Shown here piece after piece: positions 36,288-44,353 of a stretch of 64,000 bases of DNA. The notes below the pieces were generated by a model. It saw only the letters and a list, made by a program, of their open reading frames with translations, was not told the origin of the DNA and did no database searches. The position numbers and the translations under genes are program-made. This DNA comes from an uncultured Gammaproteobacteria bacterium (GTDB taxonomy: Bacteria > Pseudomonadota > Gammaproteobacteria > Arenicellales > JAANXG01): contig CAMYKW010000007.1 of NCBI GenBank assembly GCA_947259175.1, positions 51,836 through 115,835 of the forward strand, given 5' to 3'. Position 1 is the stretch's first letter. Every line of letters begins with the position of its first letter.

Positions 36288-37899
36288 ATTTCGAGGTAAT
36301 CGGGTAACGCCGGTCGCGGCCGAATGCGCGCTGAGTGATGCGCACCCCGGGCGCCGCTTGCCGTCGTTTGTACTCGTTGACATCCACCATGGCGGCGACG
36401 CGGTACACGACGTCCGGTTCGAATCCAGCGGCAATAATGTCCTCGGGCGATTGGTCTTTTTCTATATAGCGCTCCAGTATCGGATCCAGGATCTCATAGG
36501 GGGGCAGCGAATCTTCGTCCTTCTGATCTGGCGCCAACTCCGCCGACGGCGGCCGTTGCAACACGCGCTCCGGGATCACCGGCATGATGCCGTTGCGGTA
36601 GGCGGATAATTTGTACACCAGCGTTTTCGGCACGTCTTTTATCGCTGCAAATCCGCCGGCCATATCGCCGTAGAGCGTTGCGTATCCCACCGCCATTTCG
36701 CTCTTGTTACCCGTAGTAATGACGATCTTCCCGGTCTTATTCGAAATCGCCATCAATAACATCCCCCGGCAGCGGGCCTGGATATTTTCCTCGGTCACAT
36801 CCATAGGGCGATCGCCGAACACCGGCTGCAATTGCTTCAAAAAGGCGTCAAACATCGGCTCGATCGAAACGACATGATATGTGACGCCGAGGCTTTCGGC
36901 TTCGGACTTCGCATCGGCGATGCTCATGTCCGACGTATACCGGGACGGCATCAGCACCGCTTCCACGTTGTCGGCGCCGAGGGCATCGACCGTCACCGCC
37001 AGAGTCAGCGCGGAATCTATTCCCCCGGAAAGTCCGATGACGGCGCCCTTGAATCCGTTCTTGGTGACGTAGTCGCGCACCCCACACACGATCGCCCGAT
37101 ACACGCTTTGCGCCAGAGGTTCCTCGGCAACAATCGCGGCAGCATGTTGAGTCAACTCCGGGCGCGTATCGAAATCCACCCGCACTAGGGCCTCGTCAAA
37201 ATGCACGCAGCGCTGCGTCAGCCGACCCAGACGATCCACCACAAACGAGGCGCCGTCGAACACCAACTCATCCTGCCCCCCCACCATATTGACATACACA
37301 ATCGGCACGCCATTGTTGCGCGCCCTGCGCGATGCGATGTCGAATCGTTCGCTCGGCCGTTCAATGTGAAACGGCGAGGCATTGATGTTGATCACCAGCT
37401 CCGCACCGGCTCGCCTGGTCTGTTCGATGGGACCGTCCCGCCAGATATCTTCACAGATGGTGATGCCGATGCGGACCCCATCCAGGTTGACCACACAAGG
37501 TGCGTCACCCGCTTCGAAATATCGTTTTTCATCGAACACGCTGTAATTCGGCAGACACTGCTTGTGGTATGTACCCAGCACTTCGCCGCGGTGTATCAAC
37601 GACGCGGCGTTGTACAGCTTTCCCTCCGCTCGCCATGGATGTCCCACGACCATCGCGATGTCGGTAACCGCGTTACGCACGCGGTCCAACTCGAGTCGGG
37701 CACGCTCTATGAACGCAGGCCGCAGCAATAGGTCCTCGGGAGGGTAGCCGGTAATGGCGAGTTCCGGAAACACCACGCATTGACATTCCAATTCATCCCG
37801 CGCACGAACTGCGGTCTCAATGATTCGGTTTGCGTTTCCGCTAAGGTCGCCTACTGTCATGTTGAGCTGAGCGATCGCTATGGACAGGGTATCCGCCAT
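36262..37899 (-). CDS. nadE: Glutamine-dependent NAD synthetase
   Basis: Last step of NAD synthesis: amidates NaAD using ammonia channelled from glutamine. I use MADTLSIAIAQLN (ATG at 37897-37899), 545 residues; an ATG two codons earlier is also possible. N-terminal nitrilase/amidase domain with the Glu in FPELAITGYPPEDL, Lys in YHKQCLPNYSVFDE and Cys in GITICEDIW. The C-terminal synthetase has the PP-loop GLSGGIDSALTLAV. This is the long bacterial form, so glutamine rather than free ammonia should be the nitrogen source. Confidence 0.97.
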   Translation of the reverse strand: MADTLSIAIAQLNMTVGDLSGNANRIIETAVRARDELECQCVVFPELAITGYPPEDLLLRPAFIERARLELDRVRNAVTDIAMVVGHPWRAEGKLYNAASLIHRGEVLGTYHKQCLPNYSVFDEKRYFEAGDAPCVVNLDGVRIGITICEDIWRDGPIEQTRRAGAELVININASPFHIERPSERFDIASRRARNNGVPIVYVNMVGGQDELVFDGASFVVDRLGRLTQRCVHFDEALVRVDFDTRPELTQHAAAIVAEEPLAQSVYRAIVCGVRDYVTKNGFKGAVIGLSGGIDSALTLAVTVDALGADNVEAVLMPSRYTSDMSIADAKSEAESLGVTYHVVSIEPMFDAFLKQLQPVFGDRPMDVTEENIQARCRGMLLMAISNKTGKIVITTGNKSEMAVGYATLYGDMAGGFAAIKDVPKTLVYKLSAYRNGIMPVIPERVLQRPPSAELAPDQKDEDSLPPYEILDPILERYIEKDQSPEDIIAAGFEPDVVYRVAAMVDVNEYKRRQAAPGVRITQRAFGRDRRYPITSKFRSRPAAA

Positions 37900-38004
37900 A
37901 TACACCTTCTTCTATTAAGCCATACAAAGATTTTCCTCCGTTATTTTCAACCAACTCCGGTTCGCAAGCAAAATTGATCTCAAGCGCAGTGCTACACTGT
38001 GCCG

Positions 38005-39156
38005 ATGCATAGCGAAATCGTCGACGACATCTCCACGGTTGGGTCGAAGGATTGGGATTCCTTGACAAACGGTCACAATCCTTTCCTAACCCATACGTTC
38101 TTGTCCGCGATCGAACGTACAGGATGCGTGTGCGAGTCCACCGGGTGGGTGCCACAACATGTGCTGACATATGCCGATGCGTCGCGTAACGAGCTGATTG
38201 GCGCAGTGCCGATGTACCTGAAGTATCACTCCTATGGGGAGTATGTCTTCGACTGGGCATGGGCCAACGCCTACCATCGCAGCGGACTGGATTACTATCC
38301 CAAATTGCTGGTGGCGGTCCCGTTCACGCCGGTGAGCGGACCCCGTCTGCTGACTGCAAGGCCCACATACGGGAATGAGCTTGTATCCGATGCGCTCATC
38401 GACAAGGTTCACCAACATGCGCGCTCGTCGCGGTTGTCTTCTCTGCATTGGCTGTTCACCGATGAGCAGAGCACCGAGGCGCTAAAGGGGCGTGATTTCA
38501 TGATACGCATCGGAAACCAATTTCACTGGCACAACCGCAGCTACAGCGATTTTGACCAGTTCCTGGCCGCGTTCAATGCGAGAAACCGCAAGAAAACCAA
38601 GCGTGAACGGCGTCGGGTCCGCGAATCGGGGATTACCATGGAAACACGCTCCGGGGGCGATCTGGAACCACGGCACTGGGACCTGATGTATGGCTTTTAT
38701 CGCTCGACGGTGATGAATCACGGGGCCTACCCCTATCTCAACCGGGCGCTATTCGAGTGCCTGGCCGACGAGATGCCCGAACGCGTTGTTATGATCCTCG
38801 CCCGGCAGGGCGCCCGCTATGTTGCCGGCGCGCTGAATTTCCGAGGCCATAACGCCCTGTATGGCCGGTACTGGGGCGCGGCAGAGAGTTTCGACGGCCT
38901 GCACTTTGAAACCTGCTACTACAGCGCCATCGAATATTGCATCGCAAATCGAGTGGATCGATTCGAAGCCGGCGCACAGGGCGAACACAAACTGAGCCGT
39001 GGACTTGTTCCCACACGGACGTTCTCCCTGCATTGGCTGAGCAATCCGCAGTTTGCCGACGCCGTCGCCGACTCCCTGGACCGGGAGACCCGGGAGATGC
39101 ATCGCTACGCCCGGGTTCTGCACGCTCACTCGCCTTACCGTCGCCAATCTCCGTGA
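38005..39156 (+). CDS. GNAT-fold family protein (peptidogalycan biosynthesis/recognition, DUF482-like)
   Basis: 383 residues from ATG at 38005. The N terminus has NPFLTHTFLSAIERTGCVCE, and the central part LIGAVPMYLKYHSYGEYVFD followed by WANAYHRSGLDYYPKLLVAV. The second half carries RKKTKRERRRVRESGITMET and GLHFETCYYSAIEYCIANRV, the pattern of the DUF482/COG3146 proteins with two GNAT-like lobes (FemAB-like architecture). Substrate is unknown; some members are described as peptidoglycan-related, but I cannot verify that here. Confidence 0.85.
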   Translation: MHSEIVDDISTVGSKDWDSLTNGHNPFLTHTFLSAIERTGCVCESTGWVPQHVLTYADASRNELIGAVPMYLKYHSYGEYVFDWAWANAYHRSGLDYYPKLLVAVPFTPVSGPRLLTARPTYGNELVSDALIDKVHQHARSSRLSSLHWLFTDEQSTEALKGRDFMIRIGNQFHWHNRSYSDFDQFLAAFNARNRKKTKRERRRVRESGITMETRSGGDLEPRHWDLMYGFYRSTVMNHGAYPYLNRALFECLADEMPERVVMILARQGARYVAGALNFRGHNALYGRYWGAAESFDGLHFETCYYSAIEYCIANRVDRFEAGAQGEHKLSRGLVPTRTFSLHWLSNPQFADAVADSLDRETREMHRYARVLHAHSPYRRQSP

Positions 39157-39223
39157 CATCCCGGGAGCGGTTGCGGGACCGACGCATTGACCGCACAATA
39201 TCTGTTGATGATCGCGGTCGATA

Positions 39224-39937
39224 TTGATCACCTTGTCACTACAATCTAAAAATCGTTGGTTTCCGCCCGTCGAGCATGCGAGCCCGGAAGGCCTGCTGGC
39301 CATCGGCGGCGATCTTTCCAGCGACCGGCTGCTGGAGGCGTACAAGCTGGGCATCTTCCCCTGGTACAGCCAGGGACAGCCGATCTTGTGGTGGTCTCCG
39401 GACCCGAGAGCGGTACTCTATCCCTCCCACCTCAAGGTCTCGCGCAGCCTGAAGAAGACGCTTCGCAACCGTTCATATCGGGTCACCATGGACACGTCGT
39501 TTGAGCAGGTGATTCATCGCTGCGCGGCGCCGCGCCGCAAAGAACAAGCAGGCGGCACCTGGATCACCACGGATATGATCGACGCCTATTTGAAGCTGCA
39601 TCAATTAGGCTATGCGCACTCGATCGAGACGTGGTCCGACGGTGGATTGGTCGGCGGCTTGTATGGTGTATCAATGGGCGCCGCGTTTTTCGGCGAGAGC
39701 ATGTTCAGTGCCCGGAGCGACGCGTCGAAAACCGCGTTGGTATACCTGGTGCGTCTGATGCAGCGGTGGAACTTTCATTTCATTGACTGCCAAGTGCCCT
39801 CCCCCCACGTAATGCGACTCGGCGCCGAGTCGGTGCCCCGCGTGCGGTTCTTGGGAGAACTCGAAATTGCGCTGCAATTTCCGCACCGCACCGGCAACTG
39901 GCGGTTTCCCGCCGACATGGCTATAACAAAACTATGA
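39224..39937 (+). CDS. aat: Leucyl/phenylalanyl-tRNA--protein transferase
   Basis: Adds Leu or Phe from charged tRNA to proteins with N-terminal Lys or Arg, making them N-degrons for ClpS/ClpAP. 237 residues. There is no ATG or GTG at the expected place; the TTG at 39224 gives ITLSLQSKNRWFPPVEHASP, the normal start of this family. Core motifs: GGDLSSDRLLEAYKLGIFPW, ILWWSPDPRAVL, VGGLYGVSMGAAFFGESMFS and HFIDCQVPSPH. The stop overlaps the bpt start by 4 bp. Confidence 0.95.
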   Translation: MITLSLQSKNRWFPPVEHASPEGLLAIGGDLSSDRLLEAYKLGIFPWYSQGQPILWWSPDPRAVLYPSHLKVSRSLKKTLRNRSYRVTMDTSFEQVIHRCAAPRRKEQAGGTWITTDMIDAYLKLHQLGYAHSIETWSDGGLVGGLYGVSMGAAFFGESMFSARSDASKTALVYLVRLMQRWNFHFIDCQVPSPHVMRLGAESVPRVRFLGELEIALQFPHRTGNWRFPADMAITKL

Positions 39938-40650
39938 CCAAGTCACAGGCATCAATAAAGCTTTATGTATCCACGCCTCATGCTTGCCCGTATTTGCCGG
40001 CCGAGGAAGCCACCACTTTGATCATCGATCCGGAGTTAAAGGTGACCGACCGGCTGTTTACCCAGTTGTCGCAACACGGTTTCAGGCGCAGTGGCGACAT
40101 GATCTACAGACCGCATTGCGCGCAGTGCGACGCGTGTGTTTCCGTGCGTATTCCGGTGGATGAGTTCAACGCGTCTCGGAGCCAGCGTCGCAACTGGCGG
40201 CGAAATTGCGACGTACAGGTGGTTGAGACCGCGGCGGAGTTCAACGAACAACATTTCGATTTGTATCTTCGCTATCAACGGAGTCGCCACCCCGACAGCA
40301 CAATGTGTGATCCGGATCCGGAAAAGTATTATAAATTCCTCGCCAGCGACGTCGCCGACACGCGATTTTTCGAAATGCGCGTGAATGGCCAACTGACGGG
40401 AGTCGCTGTCGCTGACTGGTTTTCCGACGGATTATCGGCGGTATACACATTTTTTGACCCCGCCCACGCGTCCCGCGGGTTGGGAACGTTTGCCATCTTG
40501 TGGCAAATCCAATACGCCAAACAATTGTCCCGGCCTTGGGTGTACCTCGGATACTGGATTAGGGACTGTCGGAAGATGTCCTACAAAACGGCATTTCAAC
40601 CCGCGGAGGGATTTATGAATGGTGCCTGGGTGCGATTATCCAAGCGCTGA
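39934..40650 (+). CDS. bpt: Bpt, aspartate/glutamate leucyltransferase (arginyl-tRNA-protein transferase family)
   Basis: Transfers Leu to N-terminal Asp or Glu, creating an N-degron. 238 residues. The N-terminal Cys-containing part (CPYLP) and YRPHCAQCDACVSVRIPVDE are family hallmarks, followed by YLRYQRSRHPDS and YLGYWIRDCRKMSYK. It overlaps aat by 4 bp, so both tiers of the bacterial N-degron pathway are made together. Confidence 0.95.
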   Translation: MTKSQASIKLYVSTPHACPYLPAEEATTLIIDPELKVTDRLFTQLSQHGFRRSGDMIYRPHCAQCDACVSVRIPVDEFNASRSQRRNWRRNCDVQVVETAAEFNEQHFDLYLRYQRSRHPDSTMCDPDPEKYYKFLASDVADTRFFEMRVNGQLTGVAVADWFSDGLSAVYTFFDPAHASRGLGTFAILWQIQYAKQLSRPWVYLGYWIRDCRKMSYKTAFQPAEGFMNGAWVRLSKR

Positions 40651-40745
40651 GCAATCGCCGCGGCCCTTTACGGCCCACCTGTGTTCCGGCATCATACGGC
40701 CCGCCCAATGATGATTGAACTTTCGCATATCTGACACAAGCAACC

Positions 40746-40964
40746 GTGACCAAAGAAGAGCATATTGAGATGGAGGGCACCGTTGTCGAAACGTTGCCGA
40801 ACACCCAGTTTCGCGTAGAACTTGAAAACGGGCATGTTGTCACTGCTCACATTTCAGGCAAGATGCGTAAACACTATATCCGAATCCTCCGGGGCGATCA
40901 GGTCACGGTGCAGCTAACTCCCTACGATCTCAGCAAGGGACGCATCGTCTATCGCAGCCGCTGA
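40746..40964 (+). CDS. infA: Translation initiation factor IF-1
   Basis: Small OB-fold protein that occupies the ribosomal A site during initiation. 72 residues, the exact family length, starting at GTG (40746): [20 protein letters not shown], then [20 protein letters not shown] and [15 protein letters not shown]. It follows aat-bpt, as in many proteobacteria. Confidence 0.97.
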   Translation: MTKEEHIEMEGTVVETLPNTQFRVELENGHVVTAHISGKMRKHYIRILRGDQVTVQLTPYDLSKGRIVYRSR

Positions 40965-40974
40965 TCCGACATCA

Positions 40975-41346
40975 GTGTGTAAAACCTTTTCAACTTTTAC
41001 CTTTGTCGTACTGACGAGCCTGAATTCGGCGCTAATATCCGCTGGCGAGGCTGACGTTGTAGCCGCCGAGGCCCGCTGCAATCAGAGCACGTGTACGATT
41101 TCCGCCACCGTGCGCCACGACGACGCCGGCTGGGATCACTACGTAAACCACTGGCGGGTGTTGTCTGCGGAAGGACAAGAAATCGCTCGCCGCGTGTTGC
41201 ATCACCCCCACGAAAATGAACAACCGTTTACTCGCAGCCTGGGCGGCGTGCGCATTCCCAGCGGGACCGGACAGTTGTTGATCGAAGCCCATGACAGTGT
41301 TCACGGCTACGGAGGTCAGCGATTTACCCTAGTTCTGTCGGATTGA
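40975..41346 (+). CDS. Small secreted protein of unknown function
   Basis: 123 residues, probable GTG start at 40975, 10 bp after infA. A signal peptide (about 1-23) is followed by one compact domain: CNQSTCTISATVRHDDAGWD, then HYVNHWRVLSAEGQEIARRV and EQPFTRSLGGVRIPSGTG. His-rich and containing a close Cys pair. I recall similar small proteins elsewhere in proteobacteria but know no function. It could be co-transcribed with infA by position, which may only be chance. Confidence 0.7.
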   Translation: MCKTFSTFTFVVLTSLNSALISAGEADVVAAEARCNQSTCTISATVRHDDAGWDHYVNHWRVLSAEGQEIARRVLHHPHENEQPFTRSLGGVRIPSGTGQLLIEAHDSVHGYGGQRFTLVLSD

Positions 41347-41452
41347 CTCGTCGGCCCAAGCAACGACGTTGACGGCATACGTCGGCGCCAACCACCTCGC
41401 AAATCCCACTTTTCCGATGCGCTTTCACCTATCGCCGGGCGCCGCGTTGGGC

Positions 41453-41478
41453 GGAATAAAATCGGCTTCAACGTCGTC
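41453..41478 (+). promoter_or_regulatory. Candidate ECF sigma promoter upstream of the sigma/anti-sigma genes
   Basis: GGAATAA at 41453 followed at fixed distance by CGTC (41475-41478), spacing GGAAT-N17-CGTC, 30 bp upstream of the sigma-factor ATG. The same pattern, at the same spacing and with shared TCG in the spacer, recurs upstream of the DsrE gene (42793). This fits the GGAAC/CGTC type recognised by many ECF sigmas; autoregulation is the obvious reading. Confidence 0.6.
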
Positions 41479-41508
41479 CTACTATCCGGGACTACACACA
41501 AACTACCC

Positions 41509-42063
41509 ATGAATCCCTTTCAGTTCGTACGGCATAATGAGATCAGAAAGCGGCTGTCGGCAATCCGGCCGCGCTTGTACCGCACGGCTTACGCTTGGAC
41601 CCACGACCGCGCGTTGGCGGAGGACCTCACTCACGAGACACTCGTTAAAGCCCTGCAAGGTGCGCGAAATCTGCGTGACCTCAAGGCCTTCGATGCCTGG
41701 TTGTTTCGCATTATGGCAAACTGCCGGCACGATCACTTTCGCAAGCAAGCGGCCACCGACGATATTGACAACCACGAGTTGATCGATGATCAAACGCCGG
41801 AAACCCAAAGCGGCGAACGGCAACTTGTACGCATGGTGCGAGAGGCGGTCCGGGCGCTGCCCGAGACCCACCGCCAGACCTTAACCCTGGTGGACTTGGA
41901 AGGCTTCACCTACGTGGAAACGGCGTCGATCCTGAGGGTTCCGGTGGGCACCGTGATGAGCCGTCTGTCGCGCGCTCGCGCACGACTCAAGGCACTTCTC
42001 AGCGAAGCCGAGACCCCGCTCAAAAGCAACCCGCGAACGACACACATCCGGAGAGTAAAGTGA
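41509..42063 (+). CDS. ECF-type RNA polymerase sigma factor
   Basis: 184 residues with region 2 (ALAEDLTHETLVKALQGARN, then DLKAFDAWLFRIMANCRHDH) and region 4 (ALPETHRQTLTLVDLEGFTY, VPVGTVMSRLSRARARLKAL). No region 3 or region 1.1, as expected for ECF group IV sigma-70 proteins. The stop overlaps the start of the anti-sigma gene (GTGA), so they are coupled. Preceded by a candidate self-recognised promoter. Confidence 0.93.
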   Translation: MNPFQFVRHNEIRKRLSAIRPRLYRTAYAWTHDRALAEDLTHETLVKALQGARNLRDLKAFDAWLFRIMANCRHDHFRKQAATDDIDNHELIDDQTPETQSGERQLVRMVREAVRALPETHRQTLTLVDLEGFTYVETASILRVPVGTVMSRLSRARARLKALLSEAETPLKSNPRTTHIRRVK

Positions 42064-42776
42064 CTGCGATGGATAAGATTTCAGAAGAGATGCTCAACGC
42101 CTTCATCGACCACGAATTGTCTGATGATGACATGATGCAGATCTACGCGGCGATGTCGCGGGACAGCGACCTGCGGGCCAGGGTGTGCGAATTGCGCGCC
42201 GCCCGCGATCTTTTGCGCAGCGCCTACCGGGTGGAACCGATTACGGGCACCCATCGGCGGCTGCCCTCTGGAATTCCCGCGTGGGGACTGGCGGCAGCGG
42301 TGGCATTGTTGTCCACCGGTGGGCTGCTGGGTTGGTTGGCCTACCCCGCCTGGTATCCATCCGCGACGCCGGCGTTTGTGGCGGACCGCGTCGAACCTGA
42401 CGCAACGAGTATCCGCGTTGTATTTCATGCCAGCCGCAATGACGAGGAAGCGTTTGAACAGATTCTGGACGAAGCCGAAACCCTGCTCGACGCCAACAAG
42501 GGCGGGCGGGTACCCAACCTGGTGCGTATCGTCGCGAACGGCGAAGGCCTGTATCTATTGAGCGCCCGCGGCTCCCCGTTCAAACATCGCATTCAGCAAC
42601 TCAGTTCACGGCACAAAAACCATGTGGTTTTTGCAGGTTGCTCCCAGACGCGCAAACGCATGAATCGGGAACGCGGCGAAAATATCGAGGTGTTTCCTGA
42701 GGTTCTGATGGTAAATTCAGGAGTAATCGAGTTGCTCGAGCTGCAGGAAAAAGGTTGGCGGTACATGCCGATCTGA
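42060..42776 (+). CDS. Membrane anti-sigma factor with a C-terminal DsrE-like extracytoplasmic domain
   Basis: 238 residues from GTG at 42060 (or ATG at 42069). The N-terminal 60 residues are an anti-sigma-type cytoplasmic domain (EEMLNAFIDHELSDDDMMQI). One transmembrane helix lies at about 73-96 (PAWGLAAAVALLSTGGLLGW). The outside domain (about 118-238) aligns with the DsrE protein encoded next door. Paired stretches are RIVANGEGLYLLSA / EVVAYGPGLSLLTK, VVFAGCSQTRKRM / ITFSACGNTMKKV and VIELLELQEKGWRYMPI / VVRIMELQEQGWTYVRP. Cys194 matches Cys103 of that protein. A DsrE sensor fused to an anti-sigma is, to my knowledge, unusual. Confidence 0.85.
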   Translation: MTAMDKISEEMLNAFIDHELSDDDMMQIYAAMSRDSDLRARVCELRAARDLLRSAYRVEPITGTHRRLPSGIPAWGLAAAVALLSTGGLLGWLAYPAWYPSATPAFVADRVEPDATSIRVVFHASRNDEEAFEQILDEAETLLDANKGGRVPNLVRIVANGEGLYLLSARGSPFKHRIQQLSSRHKNHVVFAGCSQTRKRMNRERGENIEVFPEVLMVNSGVIELLELQEKGWRYMPI

Positions 42777-42792
42777 GTTTCGGAAGTTCATG

Positions 42793-42818
42793 GGAATAAT
42801 TTCGCGGCGCACAGCGTC
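42793..42818 (+). promoter_or_regulatory. Candidate ECF sigma promoter upstream of the DsrE gene
   Basis: GGAATAA at 42793, CGTC at 42815-42818, the same GGAAT-N17-CGTC spacing as at 41453. It lies 91 bp upstream of the DsrE ATG, in the 133-bp gap after the anti-sigma gene, allowing separate expression of DsrE by the same sigma. Confidence 0.6.
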
Positions 42819-42909
42819 TCATTACACCGAGTGCGGAACAATCACCGCAATTTAACGGCGCATTAAGCGCGTCAAAACCACTATGTCTGTTCTCGAGGAG
42901 GGAGCGTTG

Positions 42910-43353
42910 ATGAAGAAATTAAGACTTTCCACGGGCCTGGCGATGGCCATGCTGCTGGCCGTAGTCGGTTTTCAGGGACCAGTGTTCGCGGACGCCAAAC
43001 ACAAACTGGTCATCCAGGTGAGCACCGACGACGTGCGCACTCAGAACATCGCACTGAATAACGCCACCAACCTGCAGAAGGCGATGGGCGATGACATCGA
43101 GATCGAGGTCGTCGCCTACGGACCGGGCCTGAGCCTGTTGACCAAAAACGGCAAAAGCCCGGCATCCAAACGGGTGCCCAATCTCGCGGTTTATGAAAAC
43201 ATCACCTTCAGTGCGTGCGGCAATACGATGAAAAAAGTCGCCAAAAAAAGCGGCAAGGATGTCACCCTGGTTGACGGCGTCAAAGTGGTGCCTGCCGGTG
43301 TGGTACGCATCATGGAGCTGCAGGAGCAGGGCTGGACCTACGTCAGGCCGTAA
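42910..43353 (+). CDS. Secreted DsrE-family protein
   Basis: 147 residues from ATG at 42910, which has GAGGAGGG shortly upstream; an earlier start at 42883 lacks it. A signal peptide ends near GPVFADA. The body is one DsrE/DsrF-like domain: HKLVIQVSTDDVRTQNIALN, then NATNLQKAMGDDIEIEVVAY, Cys103 in SACGNTMKK, and a C terminus VRIMELQEQGWTYVRP. DsrE proteins bind or transfer sulfur on a Cys in sulfur oxidisers; whether this Cys does so is inference. It pairs with the DsrE-like domain of the preceding anti-sigma. Confidence 0.88.
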   Translation: MKKLRLSTGLAMAMLLAVVGFQGPVFADAKHKLVIQVSTDDVRTQNIALNNATNLQKAMGDDIEIEVVAYGPGLSLLTKNGKSPASKRVPNLAVYENITFSACGNTMKKVAKKSGKDVTLVDGVKVVPAGVVRIMELQEQGWTYVRP

Positions 43354-43377
43354 GCCACCCATACAGTTCGCGATACG

Positions 43378-43411
43378 AAACGCGCGCGGCGCCTTGCCGC
43401 GCGCGTTTTTT
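43378..43411 (+). terminator. Rho-independent terminator after the DsrE gene
   Basis: A strong GC hairpin CGCGCGCGGC / GCCGCGCGCG around a 5-nt loop, followed by T6. It closes the ECF/DsrE transcription unit 25 bp after the stop codon. Confidence 0.93.
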
Positions 43412-43541
43412 GTGTCTGCGATTCTTGTTATCTGCAGATCGCAACAAGGAACCCGAAAGCCGGCGAACAGACCGGGCGACGGAAAGCCGCGCTGGAGATC
43501 CAACCGGGGCCAGGATGTCATGGTGAAATACCCAGCATAAC

Positions 43542-43570
43542 TTGGCGACCGTCCGCGTACTGGATATAAT
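43542..43570 (+). promoter_or_regulatory. Sigma-70 promoter of lexA
   Basis: TTGGCG (43542-43547), 17-bp spacer, perfect TATAAT (43565-43570). The predicted start, about 43577, lies just ahead of the LexA box, so bound LexA blocks initiation. Confidence 0.85.
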
Positions 43571-43578
43571 CCAGGGTA

Positions 43579-43594
43579 CTGTGATTATTTACAG
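43579..43594. promoter_or_regulatory. LexA (SOS) box
   Basis: CTG-N10-CAG with the AT-rich core TGATTATTTA, in context TACTG...CAGTTA. A near-consensus gammaproteobacterial SOS operator, 9 bp upstream of the lexA ATG. It indicates autorepression. Confidence 0.92.
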
Positions 43595-43603
43595 TTACCA
43601 GCC

Positions 43604-44218
43604 ATGTTTGAACTGACCCTGCGCCAGACGCAGGTTCTGGATTTTATCCGCGAGTGCCTGGACGACACCGGCATGCCGCCGACACGGGCGGAGATCGCCG
43701 GGCAGCTCGGATTCCGTTCCCCAAACGCCGCCGACGATCACTTGCGGGCCCTGGCGCGTAAAGGGGTAATCACCCTCATTCCCGGGGCCTCCCGCGGCAT
43801 ACGCCTGACCGAACGCCACGGCCAGGCACGCGGACTCCCCGTGGTTGGCCGGGTCGCCGCCGGCACGCCGATTCTCTCCGAGCAGCATATCGAAGATTAT
43901 CTCGACATACGCGCAGATATATTTCGGCCGCGCGCCGACTATCTGCTGCGGGTATTCGGCATGAGCATGAAAGAGGCCGGCATCATCGACGGGGACTTGC
44001 TGGCGGTGCACCGCACCCAGGACGTTACCAGTGGCCAGGTGGTGGTAGCCCGGGTCAATGAAGAAGTGACCGTGAAACGCTACCGGCACCGGGGGCACCA
44101 AGTTTATCTGCTGCCGGAAAACCCGGAATTCGCGACCATATTGGTGGATCTGCGGCATCACATACTGGAGATCGAAGGGTTGGGCGTGGGCGTGATACGC
44201 AACGGAAAAGCCCTGTAA
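43604..44218 (+). CDS. lexA: LexA repressor
   Basis: SOS-response repressor that self-cleaves when bound to RecA filaments. 204 residues. Winged helix-turn-helix at the N terminus ([20 protein letters not shown]). The cleavage site Ala-Gly is in [11 protein letters not shown]; the catalytic Ser is in [10 protein letters not shown] and Lys in [12 protein letters not shown]. All residues for autocleavage are present. Single gene with its own promoter and operator. Confidence 0.97.
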   Translation: MFELTLRQTQVLDFIRECLDDTGMPPTRAEIAGQLGFRSPNAADDHLRALARKGVITLIPGASRGIRLTERHGQARGLPVVGRVAAGTPILSEQHIEDYLDIRADIFRPRADYLLRVFGMSMKEAGIIDGDLLAVHRTQDVTSGQVVVARVNEEVTVKRYRHRGHQVYLLPENPEFATILVDLRHHILEIEGLGVGVIRNGKAL

Positions 44219-44353
44219 CTGAAAACGAAGCAAGGATCGCGACACGCGTCCGCGAATATCACGACAAGCCAGCAGTTCGCGACCAATCCGGCCGGCAGCC
44301 CCGCAACATGTACCAGCGTCCAGCGCGGGAATATCGGCTAGACTCCCGTTACC

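Noticed and set aside
43354..43603. Small RNA or extra gene between DsrE and lexA
   Set aside because: The gap is explained by a terminator, the lexA promoter and the SOS box.
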